The notes beneath the pieces are model-generated. The model did no database searches, was not told where the DNA came from, and saw nothing but the letters and a program-made list of their open reading frames with translations. Source: Tunturibacter empetritectus (GTDB lineage Bacteria > Acidobacteriota > Terriglobia > Terriglobales > Acidobacteriaceae). From it: DNA of 64,000 bases. The stretch's first letter is position 1. Each line of letters starts with the position of its first letter. Shown piece by piece: positions 53,811 to 62,066 of this stretch. The stretch lies in the NCBI RefSeq assembly GCF_040358985.1, contig NZ_CP132932.1, positions 248,001-312,000 on the forward strand, written 5' to 3'. The position numbers and the translations under genes were made by a program.

Positions 53811-54614
53811 TCACGCAGGTTTCTGTACAGAAACCAAAGCGGCCACCAGGAGATCGAGATCGGTGGGATTCACATCGCTGACTGCAAAAAGATTCAGGTC
53901 GGATGTGGTAGCGGTTCGAAGATAAAAGCCTGCACGTGTGTTCGGCAGAGGGCCATGGGTCGGGCTTGTGTATCGCTGCGTTACAAAGATAGAGACTTCG
54001 TGTTTATGAATGGTGTAAAGGAGCAGGGCCGCCGGTTGACCGTTGAAGTAGGTGAGATCAGCTCCCTTCAGAATTGTATCGGGGGGCAGGGTTTCGGGAA
54101 GGTTGAAGCTAAAGGGAAGACGCCCCTGAAACCAGGGTTTGACCGTGTGCCGATCCGTGGAGATGACCTCTGGGGTCGCTCCAGCGGAAAGAGTAGAGAG
54201 GTGCTGGTCGAGGAGTTCAGCAGCGAGGGTGTCCCTTTGATGCAGCTGGCGCCAGCCAAAGAATGAGATGGTAAGCAGGATAGCCGCGGCGAGTGCCGTC
54301 CAGGCCGCAGCGCGAAAAGAATCGATGGATACGACCTTCTTCCCCCTTGGCTCGGTCTGCGTTGGTTGCAAATGAAGATGGGCGGTAAGGCGAGCGAGGG
54401 CTTCGGGCGGCGGGGCAAAGCGTTGGCCAGCGCGGCCGGTAGCAGCTTTCAGTCGTGTCGCGGAGAGGACGCGGAGCGTGCAGCTATGACAGGTGGAGAG
54501 ATGATGCTGAGCTCCCTGCTGTTCCTCTGGTAAAAGCTCGTCGTCAATAAAAGCATTGACCACATTCGGATTGAGATGTTCCGTTGATTGATCGTTTTGA
54601 GATATCTGATTCAT
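53811..54614 (-). CDS. Anti-sigma factor with zinc finger, transmembrane
   Basis: 267 residues. The N-terminal ZAS-type finger is QHHLSTCHSCTLRV (His plus CxxC) within about 25-55; a transmembrane helix follows (AAAWTALAAAILLTISFFGW, about 100-120). A periplasmic domain carries KPWFQGRLPFSFNLPE and DLTYFNGQPAALLLYTIHKH, common to this type of anti-sigma protein. The start overlaps the sigma gene stop by 4 bp (54611-54614). It sequesters the partner sigma until a signal arrives. Confidence 0.92.
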   Translation of the reverse strand: MNQISQNDQSTEHLNPNVVNAFIDDELLPEEQQGAQHHLSTCHSCTLRVLSATRLKAATGRAGQRFAPPPEALARLTAHLHLQPTQTEPRGKKVVSIDSFRAAAWTALAAAILLTISFFGWRQLHQRDTLAAELLDQHLSTLSAGATPEVISTDRHTVKPWFQGRLPFSFNLPETLPPDTILKGADLTYFNGQPAALLLYTIHKHEVSIFVTQRYTSPTHGPLPNTRAGFYLRTATTSDLNLFAVSDVNPTDLDLLVAALVSVQKPA

Positions 54615-55210
54615 AGCGATTCCCCAAATTGCGGCTGCAACAGTTGACGGAGAGTGCTGCGGGCGCGAGAGACGCGTGACATAACAGTGCCGATAGGGAC
54701 ATCGAGAATAAGGGCGATGTCTTTGTACTTGATCTCCTCAACGTCGCAGAGGAGCAATACTTCCCGGAATAGCGGCGGAAGTTGCTCTAGCGCGCTGTGA
54801 AGAGCAGCCTGATCGCCGAGGCGAATGAGATTGTCTTCTGGAGTGAAATCAATAGCAGTGGCGTTGAGAGTCTCCGGATGATCTTCGAGGAAAACGGTGC
54901 GGGACGCCGCGATGCCGGTGCGTGTGGTCAAAAAGGTGTTCCGGAGAATACGAAAGATCCACGCCTTGAAGTTGGTGCCAGACTGGAACGAATCAAACGC
55001 GCGGAGCGACTTGGAGAAGGTTTCCTGCACCAGATCCTCGGCATCGGCTTGATTGCGGGTCAGCCAGAAGGCGTGGTTGTAGAGCGAACCAAACAGTGGC
55101 AGCGCGAGTTGCTCGAAGTCTGCGCTACGGGTGGTGGCGGACGACACGGTGCAGTGTGCCTCGGTGGGTGTGAGATTGCCGAGTTGCAGGAATACGGCAT
55201 AGAACAGCAT
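54611..55210 (-). CDS. ECF-type RNA polymerase sigma factor
   Basis: Up to 199 residues. Region 2: FGSLYNHAFWLTRNQADAED, LVQETFSKSLRAFDSF and FKAWIFRILRNTFLTTRT; region 4: LEQLPPLFREVLLLCDVEEI, KYKDIALILDVPIGTVMSR. Starts at ATG 55210, only about 23 bases after the proposed -10, so the leader is very short. It forms an operon with the anti-sigma gene by a 4-bp overlap. The matching promoter pair around 55233-55308 suggests it recognises its own promoter and the divergent one. Confidence 0.93.
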   Translation of the reverse strand: MLFYAVFLQLGNLTPTEAHCTVSSATTRSADFEQLALPLFGSLYNHAFWLTRNQADAEDLVQETFSKSLRAFDSFQSGTNFKAWIFRILRNTFLTTRTGIAASRTVFLEDHPETLNATAIDFTPEDNLIRLGDQAALHSALEQLPPLFREVLLLCDVEEIKYKDIALILDVPIGTVMSRVSRARSTLRQLLQPQFGESL

Positions 55211-55232
55211 CGATTAGGAAACATCGCTACCG

Positions 55233-55259
55233 TTAACCAAATCGCAGACAGATTATTCC
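55233..55259 (-). promoter_or_regulatory. ECF-type promoter for sigma/anti-sigma operon
   Basis: On the minus strand: GGAATAAT (55259-55252), 14-base spacer, GTTAA (55237-55233). This matches the divergent promoter in both boxes and spacing. Confidence 0.7.
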
Positions 55260-55281
55260 ACGAATTATTTGCCTATGCGCT

Positions 55282-55308
55282 GGAATAAAAGTGAACTAAC
55301 TCAGTTTA
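55282..55308 (+). promoter_or_regulatory. ECF-type promoter for phosphoesterase-cytochrome operon
   Basis: GGAATAAA (55282-55289), 14-base spacer, GTTTA (55304-55308), then GGGAGG and the gene start. It mirrors the sigma-operon promoter, so both are probably controlled by the same ECF factor. Confidence 0.7.
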
Positions 55309-55350
55309 GGGAGGTGCAGGCAATCAAAAATACGCAAAATGGAGTTTGAC

Positions 55351-56346
55351 ATGAACCGGTTTAAAGAGGACGAAGTAGTACAGGAGCACGAAAATACTGC
55401 AAAGTCGGAAAACGATGGCATCGACCGGCGCAATTTTCTGGGATGCATGGCATGGGCTGGAACAGGATTGCTGTGGTCGATGGTTGGCGGCGTGCCAACT
55501 TCAAAGCTGTTGGCGCAGGCGATCAAGAGCGGCGGAGGGAGTGGCAAAGTTGAAGACTTCTCCTTCGTACAGATAAGCGACTGTCATATCGGCTTCAACA
55601 AAGGTGCAAATCCGGATGTAACCCACACGCTCAAGAAGGCGATCGACAGATCAAATCTTGCGCCTGCCGGCGCGAAGGCTCCGGATTTTATGCTTCACAC
55701 CGGAGACATCACGCAGAACTCGAAGGCGGCAGAGTTCGATACAGCTTCGCAGGTGATCAAAGGCTTCAGGGGCGAAGTGTTTTACGTCCCCGGGGAGCAT
55801 GACTATATCGACGATGGCGTTCAGTACAAACAACGTTTCGGCAAGGGCACCGCTGGCAACGGCTGGTATAGCTACAACCACAAGGGCGTTCACTTTGTCG
55901 GTTTGAACAACTGCGTGCAGGTGGATGCAATGGGCAACCTGGGCAGCGACCAACTGGCGTGGCTTAAGTCAGATCTGGCGGGTCTGAGCCATTCCACACC
56001 GATCGTGGTGTTTGCGCACATTCCGCTCTGGATGGTGTACGAGAAGTGGGGCTGGGGGACGAAGGACGGCGAGCAGGCATTAGCTATGCTGAAACCGTTT
56101 GGTTCGGTGACGGTGTTGAATGGGCATATTCACCAGATCGTCCAGAAGGTCGAAGGCAACGTGGCGTTCCACACCGCGATGTCGACCGCGTTTCCACAGC
56201 CTGCTCCCGGAGCTGCGCCAAATCCGGGGCCGATGACAGTCCCCGCAGGCAAGCTGGAGAGTGTGCTTGGCGTGACAAAAGTTAAGGTTGTTCGCGGGCA
56301 CAATCACCTGGCAGTTATCGACTCCACACTCGCGGAGACCGTTTAA
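55351..56346 (+). CDS. Tat-exported metallophosphoesterase
   Basis: 331 residues from ATG 55351 (GGAG seven bases upstream); an ATG 12 bases earlier is in frame. The N-terminus has a twin-arginine signal, DRRNFLGCMAWAGTGLLWSM, ending near LLAQA. The calcineurin-like metal sites are VQISDCHIGFN, LHTGDITQNSKAAEFD, PGEHDYID, FAHIPLW and LNGHIHQIVQKVEG. It hydrolyses an unknown phosphoester in the periplasm. The next gene begins 2 bases after its stop. Confidence 0.92.
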   Translation: MNRFKEDEVVQEHENTAKSENDGIDRRNFLGCMAWAGTGLLWSMVGGVPTSKLLAQAIKSGGGSGKVEDFSFVQISDCHIGFNKGANPDVTHTLKKAIDRSNLAPAGAKAPDFMLHTGDITQNSKAAEFDTASQVIKGFRGEVFYVPGEHDYIDDGVQYKQRFGKGTAGNGWYSYNHKGVHFVGLNNCVQVDAMGNLGSDQLAWLKSDLAGLSHSTPIVVFAHIPLWMVYEKWGWGTKDGEQALAMLKPFGSVTVLNGHIHQIVQKVEGNVAFHTAMSTAFPQPAPGAAPNPGPMTVPAGKLESVLGVTKVKVVRGHNHLAVIDSTLAETV

Positions 56347-56347
56347 A

Positions 56348-57109
56348 ATGCGCGTGTGGTCTGTAGCAATATTGACTGTGGCTGCCGTTGTCGGGTTCGG
56401 ATTTGTGCACCCGTTTGGCATTCCGCGTGTCGAGCCCGCAAATGGGCTCGGCACGCTGTTGCATAGTGCGAAGATGCCGTCGGATGCAAAGGCAGTCTTG
56501 ATAACCAAGTGCGCTGACTGCCATTCAAGCGAGACGCGGTGGCCGATGTATGCGCGGATCGCTCCGGGATCATGGCTGATCGAGCGGGATATCGTTGAAG
56601 CGCGGAAAAAGATGAATCTGTCGCAATGGGAACAGTTATCCCCGGATCAGCAGGATGTGCTGATGTCGAAGATTGTTCAAGAGACGAAGAGTGGAGAGAT
56701 GCCTCCCATGCAGTATCGGTTATTGCATTGGAATGCAGCCCTTTCCAAGTCCGATGTACTTACCCTTTCGATGCTAGGAAAGAATGTGGGAAAGAGCGAA
56801 GTAGCTTCGGAGGGAGCCGCCGATGCTACCCACGGAAAGGCCCTGTTTGAGAGACGTTGCACAGGGTGCCATGCGATGGACGCGGATCGTGAAGGACCGC
56901 GCCTCGCGGGTGTGTTCGGCAGGAAAGCCGGAAGCAGCCCTGGATTTACATACTCAGCTGTACTGAAGAACTCCGGTCTGACTTGGGACCAGGCGACGTT
57001 GGAGAGGTGGCTGAGCGATCCGGATTTGTTGATAGCGGATAACAAGATGAGCTTCAGTGTTCCCAAGGCCGAAGACCGGCGGGACTTGATCGCTTACCTA
57101 AAGCAATAG
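56348..57109 (+). CDS. Di-heme periplasmic cytochrome c-type protein
   Basis: 253 residues with an N-terminal signal or anchor (MRVWSVAILTVAAVVGFGFV). The first heme site CADCH (55-59) lies in a domain of the 'heme-binding' type (SSETRWPMYARIAPGSWLIE, SGEMPPMQYRLLHWNAALSK). The second, CTGCH (171-175), is in a class I cytochrome c domain (HGKALFERRCTGCHAMD, GPRLAGVFGRKAG) with an M-S-F axial Met candidate near DNKMSFSVPKAEDR. It starts 2 bp after the phosphoesterase stop and shares its promoter. A link to an electron transport step is likely but undefined. Confidence 0.93.
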   Translation: MRVWSVAILTVAAVVGFGFVHPFGIPRVEPANGLGTLLHSAKMPSDAKAVLITKCADCHSSETRWPMYARIAPGSWLIERDIVEARKKMNLSQWEQLSPDQQDVLMSKIVQETKSGEMPPMQYRLLHWNAALSKSDVLTLSMLGKNVGKSEVASEGAADATHGKALFERRCTGCHAMDADREGPRLAGVFGRKAGSSPGFTYSAVLKNSGLTWDQATLERWLSDPDLLIADNKMSFSVPKAEDRRDLIAYLKQ

Positions 57110-57142
57110 CAAGAGATCGGCTCTACACCGAAATCACCCGGT

Positions 57143-58744
57143 TCATACCACAGGTGGCGCGGCCGGATACCTCGTCCCCTGTGGTATGTACTGGGCTGCC
57201 AACGCACCAAAAATCCTCACCTGCTCCTCCGCCCACGCCGCATCCTTGCCGAGTTCCTTAGCCAGCAGGGACGCTACCGCAGGCGCTATCTCTACTGCAG
57301 CACGCGCGTTCAACAGCAGCGCTCGAGTGCGTCGCGCCAGAGCATCATCCAACGTGCGAGACATCTCATTTCGTGCCGCCCACACAACCTCTGCCGCAGT
57401 GTATGGCAGATCAGGGTGCAGGAGTCCGCCGAGTTCAGGCCTTTCTTTGGATAGCTCCAGGATCGCCGGTGCATCGGAGCCGTAGACGGACAAACTCCCA
57501 AACTCCTCGGGATGCTGATGGTATCCATGAATGTGCATGGTCGCCGTGACACATGGTCTTTCGTCCAGTCTTCCGAGAGTCATGGCGTGGTCCACTGTGT
57601 CTTCGGCCATATGTCGATAGGTCGTCCACTTTCCCCCGACAATCGTCAGCAGACCGGAGTGGTCGATATGAATCGTATAGTCGCGCGACAGCGATGAAGT
57701 CTTTCCGTCGCTGGCCCCTGCAGCCTTTACCAACGGTCGAATGCCAACATAGACGCTGAGAATATCTTCCCGAGTCGGCTTGTGGCTCAGATAGCGGCCC
57801 GCCGTCTCAAGCACAAAGTCGATCTCCTCCTCAAAGGGTAGCGGCTCATACGATATCGATTCGATGGGCGTATCCGTAGTACCGACCAGAGTGCGGTTGT
57901 GCCAGGGAACCGCAAACAGTACGCGACCATCGTCTGTTTGGGGTACAAGCAAAGCTGTGTCGCCCACCAGGAAGGAGCGGTCGAACATAAGGTGAATACC
58001 CTGACTGGGAGCCATCATCTGTTCGACCCCGGGCTCCGCCAGCCGGCGGATCTCATCGGTGAAGATTCCTGTCGCATTCACCACGGAACGCGCTTCAATC
58101 TCAAACTTCTCCCCGCTCTCACTATCGACCGCCCGCACACCCTGCACAAAGCCCGACTCGTCCTTCTTTAGCTCAACCACACCCGCATAGTTCAAAAGAG
58201 TCGCACCATGCTCCGCGGCAGTAGTCATCAGATTGATCAGGAGACGCGTGTCATCAAACTGCCCGTCGTGATACATCACCCCGCCGCGCAGTCCGTCCCT
58301 GCGAATCGTGGGCAGAAGCTGCAACGTCTCTTCCAGGGAAAGCACCTTGGACGAGCCAAAACTGTACTTGCCTGCAAGGAAGTCATAAATCTTCATCCCA
58401 ATCCCATAGAACGGCGCCTCCCACCAGGAGTAGTTGGGAACTATGAACTTCAGATCTTTCACGATATGAGGTGCGTTCCGCAGAAGTATCCCCCGCTCCT
58501 TCAGCGCCTCCATCACCAGCGAAACGTTTCCCTGCTCAAGATAACGAACACCACCATGAACTAATTTGGTGGCGCGACTGGATGTACCTTTGCCAAAGTC
58601 TTCCCGCTCCAGCAGCAACACATCATACCCTCGCGATGCCGCATCAACGGCAACGCCAGCGCCTGTGGCTCCTCCGCCGATCACAACAATGTCCCAGGGC
58701 TCTTTGCGATTGCGTACACGGGCTAACATCTCATCGCGATTCAT
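57143..58744 (-). CDS. glpD: Aerobic glycerol-3-phosphate dehydrogenase
   Basis: 533 residues. FAD enzyme that oxidises glycerol 3-phosphate to dihydroxyacetone phosphate and feeds electrons to quinone. FAD motif IVVIGGGATGAGVAVDAASR; LLEREDFGKGTSSRATKLVH and GGVRYLEQGNVSLV; GGKWTTYRHMAEDTVDHAM near the C-terminal part. Third gene of a glpF-glpK-glpD operon, overlapping glpK by 4 bp. Membrane-associated in known relatives. Confidence 0.97.
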   Translation of the reverse strand: MNRDEMLARVRNRKEPWDIVVIGGGATGAGVAVDAASRGYDVLLLEREDFGKGTSSRATKLVHGGVRYLEQGNVSLVMEALKERGILLRNAPHIVKDLKFIVPNYSWWEAPFYGIGMKIYDFLAGKYSFGSSKVLSLEETLQLLPTIRRDGLRGGVMYHDGQFDDTRLLINLMTTAAEHGATLLNYAGVVELKKDESGFVQGVRAVDSESGEKFEIEARSVVNATGIFTDEIRRLAEPGVEQMMAPSQGIHLMFDRSFLVGDTALLVPQTDDGRVLFAVPWHNRTLVGTTDTPIESISYEPLPFEEEIDFVLETAGRYLSHKPTREDILSVYVGIRPLVKAAGASDGKTSSLSRDYTIHIDHSGLLTIVGGKWTTYRHMAEDTVDHAMTLGRLDERPCVTATMHIHGYHQHPEEFGSLSVYGSDAPAILELSKERPELGGLLHPDLPYTAAEVVWAARNEMSRTLDDALARRTRALLLNARAAVEIAPAVASLLAKELGKDAAWAEEQVRIFGALAAQYIPQGTRYPAAPPVV

Positions 58745-60237
58745 CTGCTCTCCTTGTTCCAGTGGCGAGAGCGCTCGACAGCCTCTCTCCAGTTGTCCTG
58801 CAGTTTTTGCATCTGCTTCTTATCCGTCTTTGGCTCGAAGAGCGTGTCCGCCTTGCGATGCAGCTTCAACTCATCGATGCTGCTCCAGAATCCACTGGAC
58901 AGGCCCGCCAGATAGGCGGCACCAAGAGCAGTCGTCTCCAGCACCGCAGGACGACGAACCGGCACACCTAGCAGGTCCGCCTGAAACTGCATCAGGTCAT
59001 CGTTGGCTGCGGCTCCCCCATCGACGCGAAGCTCTGTAAAGGGATTCTTGGTATCTGAATCCATCACGCGAAGAACGTCCGCGACCTGAAACGCAATGCT
59101 CTCGACAGCCGCCTTCGCAATGTGAGCGATCTGCGTTCCGCGTTGCAGGCCTATGATCAACCCCCTCGCCTCGGCATCCCAGTAAGGCGCTCCGAGACCT
59201 GTAAATGCAGGCACAAAGACCACACCATCCGAGTCAGGTACAGTGGCCGCAACCGCCTCCACCTCCGAGGACTTCCGAAAAAACTTCATGTTATCCCGAA
59301 GCCACTGCACCACAGCGCCGCCTATAAAGATGCTGCCTTCAAGTGCATAAGCAAGCTTCCGGTCTGTGCTGCAGGCAAGGGTTGTAATCAGGCGATGGCT
59401 CGAAAGCGTGAACTTCCCGCCAATATTCTGCAACAGAAAACAACCCGTACCGTAAGTATTCTTCGCATCGCCAGGAGAGACACAGAGCTGCCCAAACAAG
59501 GCCGATTGCTGATCCCCGGCAATACCTGCAATCTCAACTTCGCCCAGCCCAAGCGAGGTCGTCACCTCTCCCACCTTCTCGTTAGACCACACCACCTCAG
59601 GCAAAAGACTCTTGGGAACATTGAAAAGCTTCAGCAGGTCATCGTCCCACTTGTCTTCAACGATATTGTAGAGAAGAGTTCGTGAAGCGTTGGTCCTATC
59701 CGTGACGTGACGCTTACCACTGGTCAAATTCCACACCAGCCAGCTGTCAACCGTTCCGAAGGCTAACTTTCCCGCCTCTGCACGGGCACGCACTCCCTCA
59801 ACATTCTCCAGTATCCACGCCACTTTGCCCGCAGAGAAGTAGGGGCTTAGAAGGAGCCCTGTCTTTTGCCGAACGATCTCCTCAGCCCCCTCATCAGCGA
59901 GCCTCTTCATCATGGCGCCGGTACGGCTGTCCTGCCAGACGATCGCGTTATAGACCGGCTTTCCCGTCTCGCGATCCCAAACGATCGTAGTCTCCCGCTG
60001 GTTGGTAATCCCCAGAGCGATGACATCTCTTGGACGCACTCGCGCTTTACCCATCACCTCAATTGCAGAGCTCAGCTGTGACGTCAGAATGTCGAAGGGA
60101 TCATGTTCTACCCAGCCACTATTCGGATAGATCTGCGGAAACTCATGCGCCGCAGTTCCCGCAATCTGCCCATCGTGATCGAAGAGGATGGCGCGAGAGC
60201 TCGTCGTTCCCTGATCGAGTGAGAGTACGTACTTCAT
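58741..60237 (-). CDS. glpK: Glycerol kinase
   Basis: 498 residues of the FGGY kinase family. It phosphorylates glycerol. The N-terminal LSLDQGTTSSRAILFDHDGQ is the phosphate-binding part; ALGITNQRETTIVWDRETGK, GIAGDQQSALFGQLC and VDGGAAANDDLMQFQADLLG are conserved GlpK segments. It overlaps glpF and glpD by 4 bp each, so all three are translationally coupled. Confidence 0.98.
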   Translation of the reverse strand: MKYVLSLDQGTTSSRAILFDHDGQIAGTAAHEFPQIYPNSGWVEHDPFDILTSQLSSAIEVMGKARVRPRDVIALGITNQRETTIVWDRETGKPVYNAIVWQDSRTGAMMKRLADEGAEEIVRQKTGLLLSPYFSAGKVAWILENVEGVRARAEAGKLAFGTVDSWLVWNLTSGKRHVTDRTNASRTLLYNIVEDKWDDDLLKLFNVPKSLLPEVVWSNEKVGEVTTSLGLGEVEIAGIAGDQQSALFGQLCVSPGDAKNTYGTGCFLLQNIGGKFTLSSHRLITTLACSTDRKLAYALEGSIFIGGAVVQWLRDNMKFFRKSSEVEAVAATVPDSDGVVFVPAFTGLGAPYWDAEARGLIIGLQRGTQIAHIAKAAVESIAFQVADVLRVMDSDTKNPFTELRVDGGAAANDDLMQFQADLLGVPVRRPAVLETTALGAAYLAGLSSGFWSSIDELKLHRKADTLFEPKTDKKQMQKLQDNWREAVERSRHWNKESR

Positions 60238-61094
60238 CTTATCTCCTTGGATGTTCGCAGTTCGAAGGACGATTCGTCCTTTGAGAGTTGCTTCACTACA
60301 TCAAGCAGTGCTTTCTGTCTGGCTGGCAAAAAAGGCCGAATCAGAAATTGGTATGCTCCGCCACCCAAAACTCCGCCGATCAGCGGGGCAACGATGGGAA
60401 TCCACCAATAACTCTGTGGCGAAGGAAGCGCAGAAGAACCCCAACCCATAAAGAAGCAGAAGAGCCGCGGTCCAAAATCGCGCGCAGGGTTAAGCGCCCA
60501 CGCCTCCAGATAACCCATCGAGGCGCCAATCAACGCCACCAGGAATCCGATCATCAGCGCTCCCGCATTCGCGCCGGGAGCCATCTCGTTGTACTGCTCC
60601 GTAATCGCAAAGATCCCAAAGATCAGAAACGCAGTCAGAATAATCTCATCGCCAAAGGCATGCATGGGTGTGATCGCCAAACCCGGGTGAGTAAAGAAAA
60701 CTCCCGCAGCCCCGCCCCCAGCTCGAGTGAGGTGGTTCGTCAGGTTGAAGTTGTCGATCACCGGCGAGAACAGCGTATAGACGATCCCCGCCCCCAAAAA
60801 TGCTCCTGTCACCTGTGCAAGGCAATACGGAAGCACCTTATGCCAGGAAAACCCTCGATAGACTGCGAGCGTCAGCGTTACCACCGGGTTCCCATGACAC
60901 CCGCTCACCGAAGCCGTCGTGTAGATCGAGATCGTCACCGCCAGCCCCCAGGCAATACACACTCCCCAATAGGCCTGCTGGTACGGGCTTGGATTGTAAA
61001 GCGTGTACATTGCCGCGACCGAATCTCCAAAGGCAATCACAATGAACATAGCCACAGCTTCTGATATCAGTTGCCCCACGAACGTCTTGCTCAT
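60234..61094 (-). CDS. glpF: Glycerol facilitator/aquaporin family protein
   Basis: 286 residues. MIP channel with six transmembrane and two half-membrane helices. The second NPA is normal, ALNPARDFGPR (N202), but the first is SGCHGNPVVTLTLAVYRG with NPV at 69-71. The aromatic/Arg filter residue after the second NPA is the usual Arg. NPA variants change pore properties only in some members, so glycerol passage is still likely. First gene of the glpFKD operon; ATG 61094 is preceded by a GGAGAAG site. Confidence 0.92.
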   Translation of the reverse strand: MSKTFVGQLISEAVAMFIVIAFGDSVAAMYTLYNPSPYQQAYWGVCIAWGLAVTISIYTTASVSGCHGNPVVTLTLAVYRGFSWHKVLPYCLAQVTGAFLGAGIVYTLFSPVIDNFNLTNHLTRAGGGAAGVFFTHPGLAITPMHAFGDEIILTAFLIFGIFAITEQYNEMAPGANAGALMIGFLVALIGASMGYLEAWALNPARDFGPRLFCFFMGWGSSALPSPQSYWWIPIVAPLIGGVLGGGAYQFLIRPFLPARQKALLDVVKQLSKDESSFELRTSKEIR

Positions 61095-61408
61095 TCAGCG
61101 TCTTCTCCTTGCTTGTCTGTTCGATCTACTTGGGAAGAACCACGGAAGTCGAAAACTCCGTCTCTCCGCTCGCTGGCCATTATCTACATTTTTCTCCGCA
61201 AGCGAAGGTTTGCCTCACAATACCGGCCAAATTCGGTATCGGCCCGTCCGCCAAGACGGGAAGGTCGACGAGACCGCCACAGGCTTCTACCTGCGACCAC
61301 AGCGGTGAAATAGACACCAAAGCCATCTCTCGCCAACCGCCTGAACCCCTGTACCCACTCGTCCCTGCGCCATCCAATCCCGCATAATGGAATATCAGGG
61401 AGTTTTGC
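61095..61408. other. Intergenic upstream of glpFKD, with two hairpins
   Basis: About 310 bp between divergent genes, so it should hold the glp promoter. Hairpins ATACCG/CGGTAT (61220-61239) and CCCGTC/GACGGG (61243-61260) lie side by side. No catabolite or repressor site could be named. Confidence 0.5.
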
Positions 61409-62050
61409 ATGGGTTTATTCAGCAAGAAGATAAAGCAGGAACACAAGGTCATGCTGCAGCATGATCGCGCCGCCGGTACGCTCCAGTCCGAGACCCACCG
61501 CGCCACGCCCGAGTGCCCGCAACCCCAGCACTGGAGCATGGTCGACTCCATGACCGCCGAGCTCGAAGTCCTCGAATTCCTCGCGACGCTGGTGACAACC
61601 ATCAAGCCCAGGCTCGTCGTTGAAACCGGATCGTTCCTAGGCGTCTCGACCGAATGGATTGCAAAGGGCCTCGAGCGCAACGGCTTCGGCAAAGTCATCA
61701 GCTGCGAGTTTGACCCCGTCGTCTACGCTCGCGCCAAAGAACGCCTCGATGCCTCCCCGCTCAAGCCCTGGATCGAACTCCGCAACCAGTCCAGCCTTGA
61801 GATGAAGATTGACGGCACCATCGATCTCTTCTTCTCCGACTCCGACATGCCGATCCGCGAGCAGGAGGTCAAACGCTTTCTTCCCCAGATCAACCCCAAC
61901 GGACTCATCCTCATGCACGACGCCAGTTCGCACCACAAAGTCGTTCGCGACGCTGCGAAATCAATGGAGGCCGAAGGCCTGCTCTCCGTCGTCTTTCTAC
62001 CCACGCCTCGCGGACTCGTCATCGCTCAACCCCGCGCCGGGCGCAGCTAG
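61409..62050 (+). CDS. Class I SAM-dependent methyltransferase
   Basis: 213 residues. SAM-binding motif VVETGSFLGVSTEWIAKGLE, then VISCEFDPVVYARAKERLDA, then a DLFFSDSDMPIREQEVKRFL segment in place of the usual Asp-loop, and GLILMHDASSHHKVVRDAA near the end. This layout fits the Methyltransf_24/O-methyltransferase type. The acceptor is unknown, perhaps a sugar or lipid given the next genes. It is separated from the following glycosyltransferase by 16 bp. Confidence 0.87.
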   Translation: MGLFSKKIKQEHKVMLQHDRAAGTLQSETHRATPECPQPQHWSMVDSMTAELEVLEFLATLVTTIKPRLVVETGSFLGVSTEWIAKGLERNGFGKVISCEFDPVVYARAKERLDASPLKPWIELRNQSSLEMKIDGTIDLFFSDSDMPIREQEVKRFLPQINPNGLILMHDASSHHKVVRDAAKSMEAEGLLSVVFLPTPRGLVIAQPRAGRS

Positions 62051-62066
62051 ACGTAGGATTAAGCGG

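Noticed and set aside
53568..54266. 232-codon plus-strand frame opposite the anti-sigma gene
   Set aside because: Antisense shadow; overlaps a coupled sigma/anti-sigma pair with clear motifs.
61220..61260. Two neighbouring hairpins upstream of glpF thought to be another copy of the ~100-bp repeat
   Set aside because: Lacks the invariant GTCACGAAGTGAC and CAAGACAAGG boxes; only the general hairpin style is similar.
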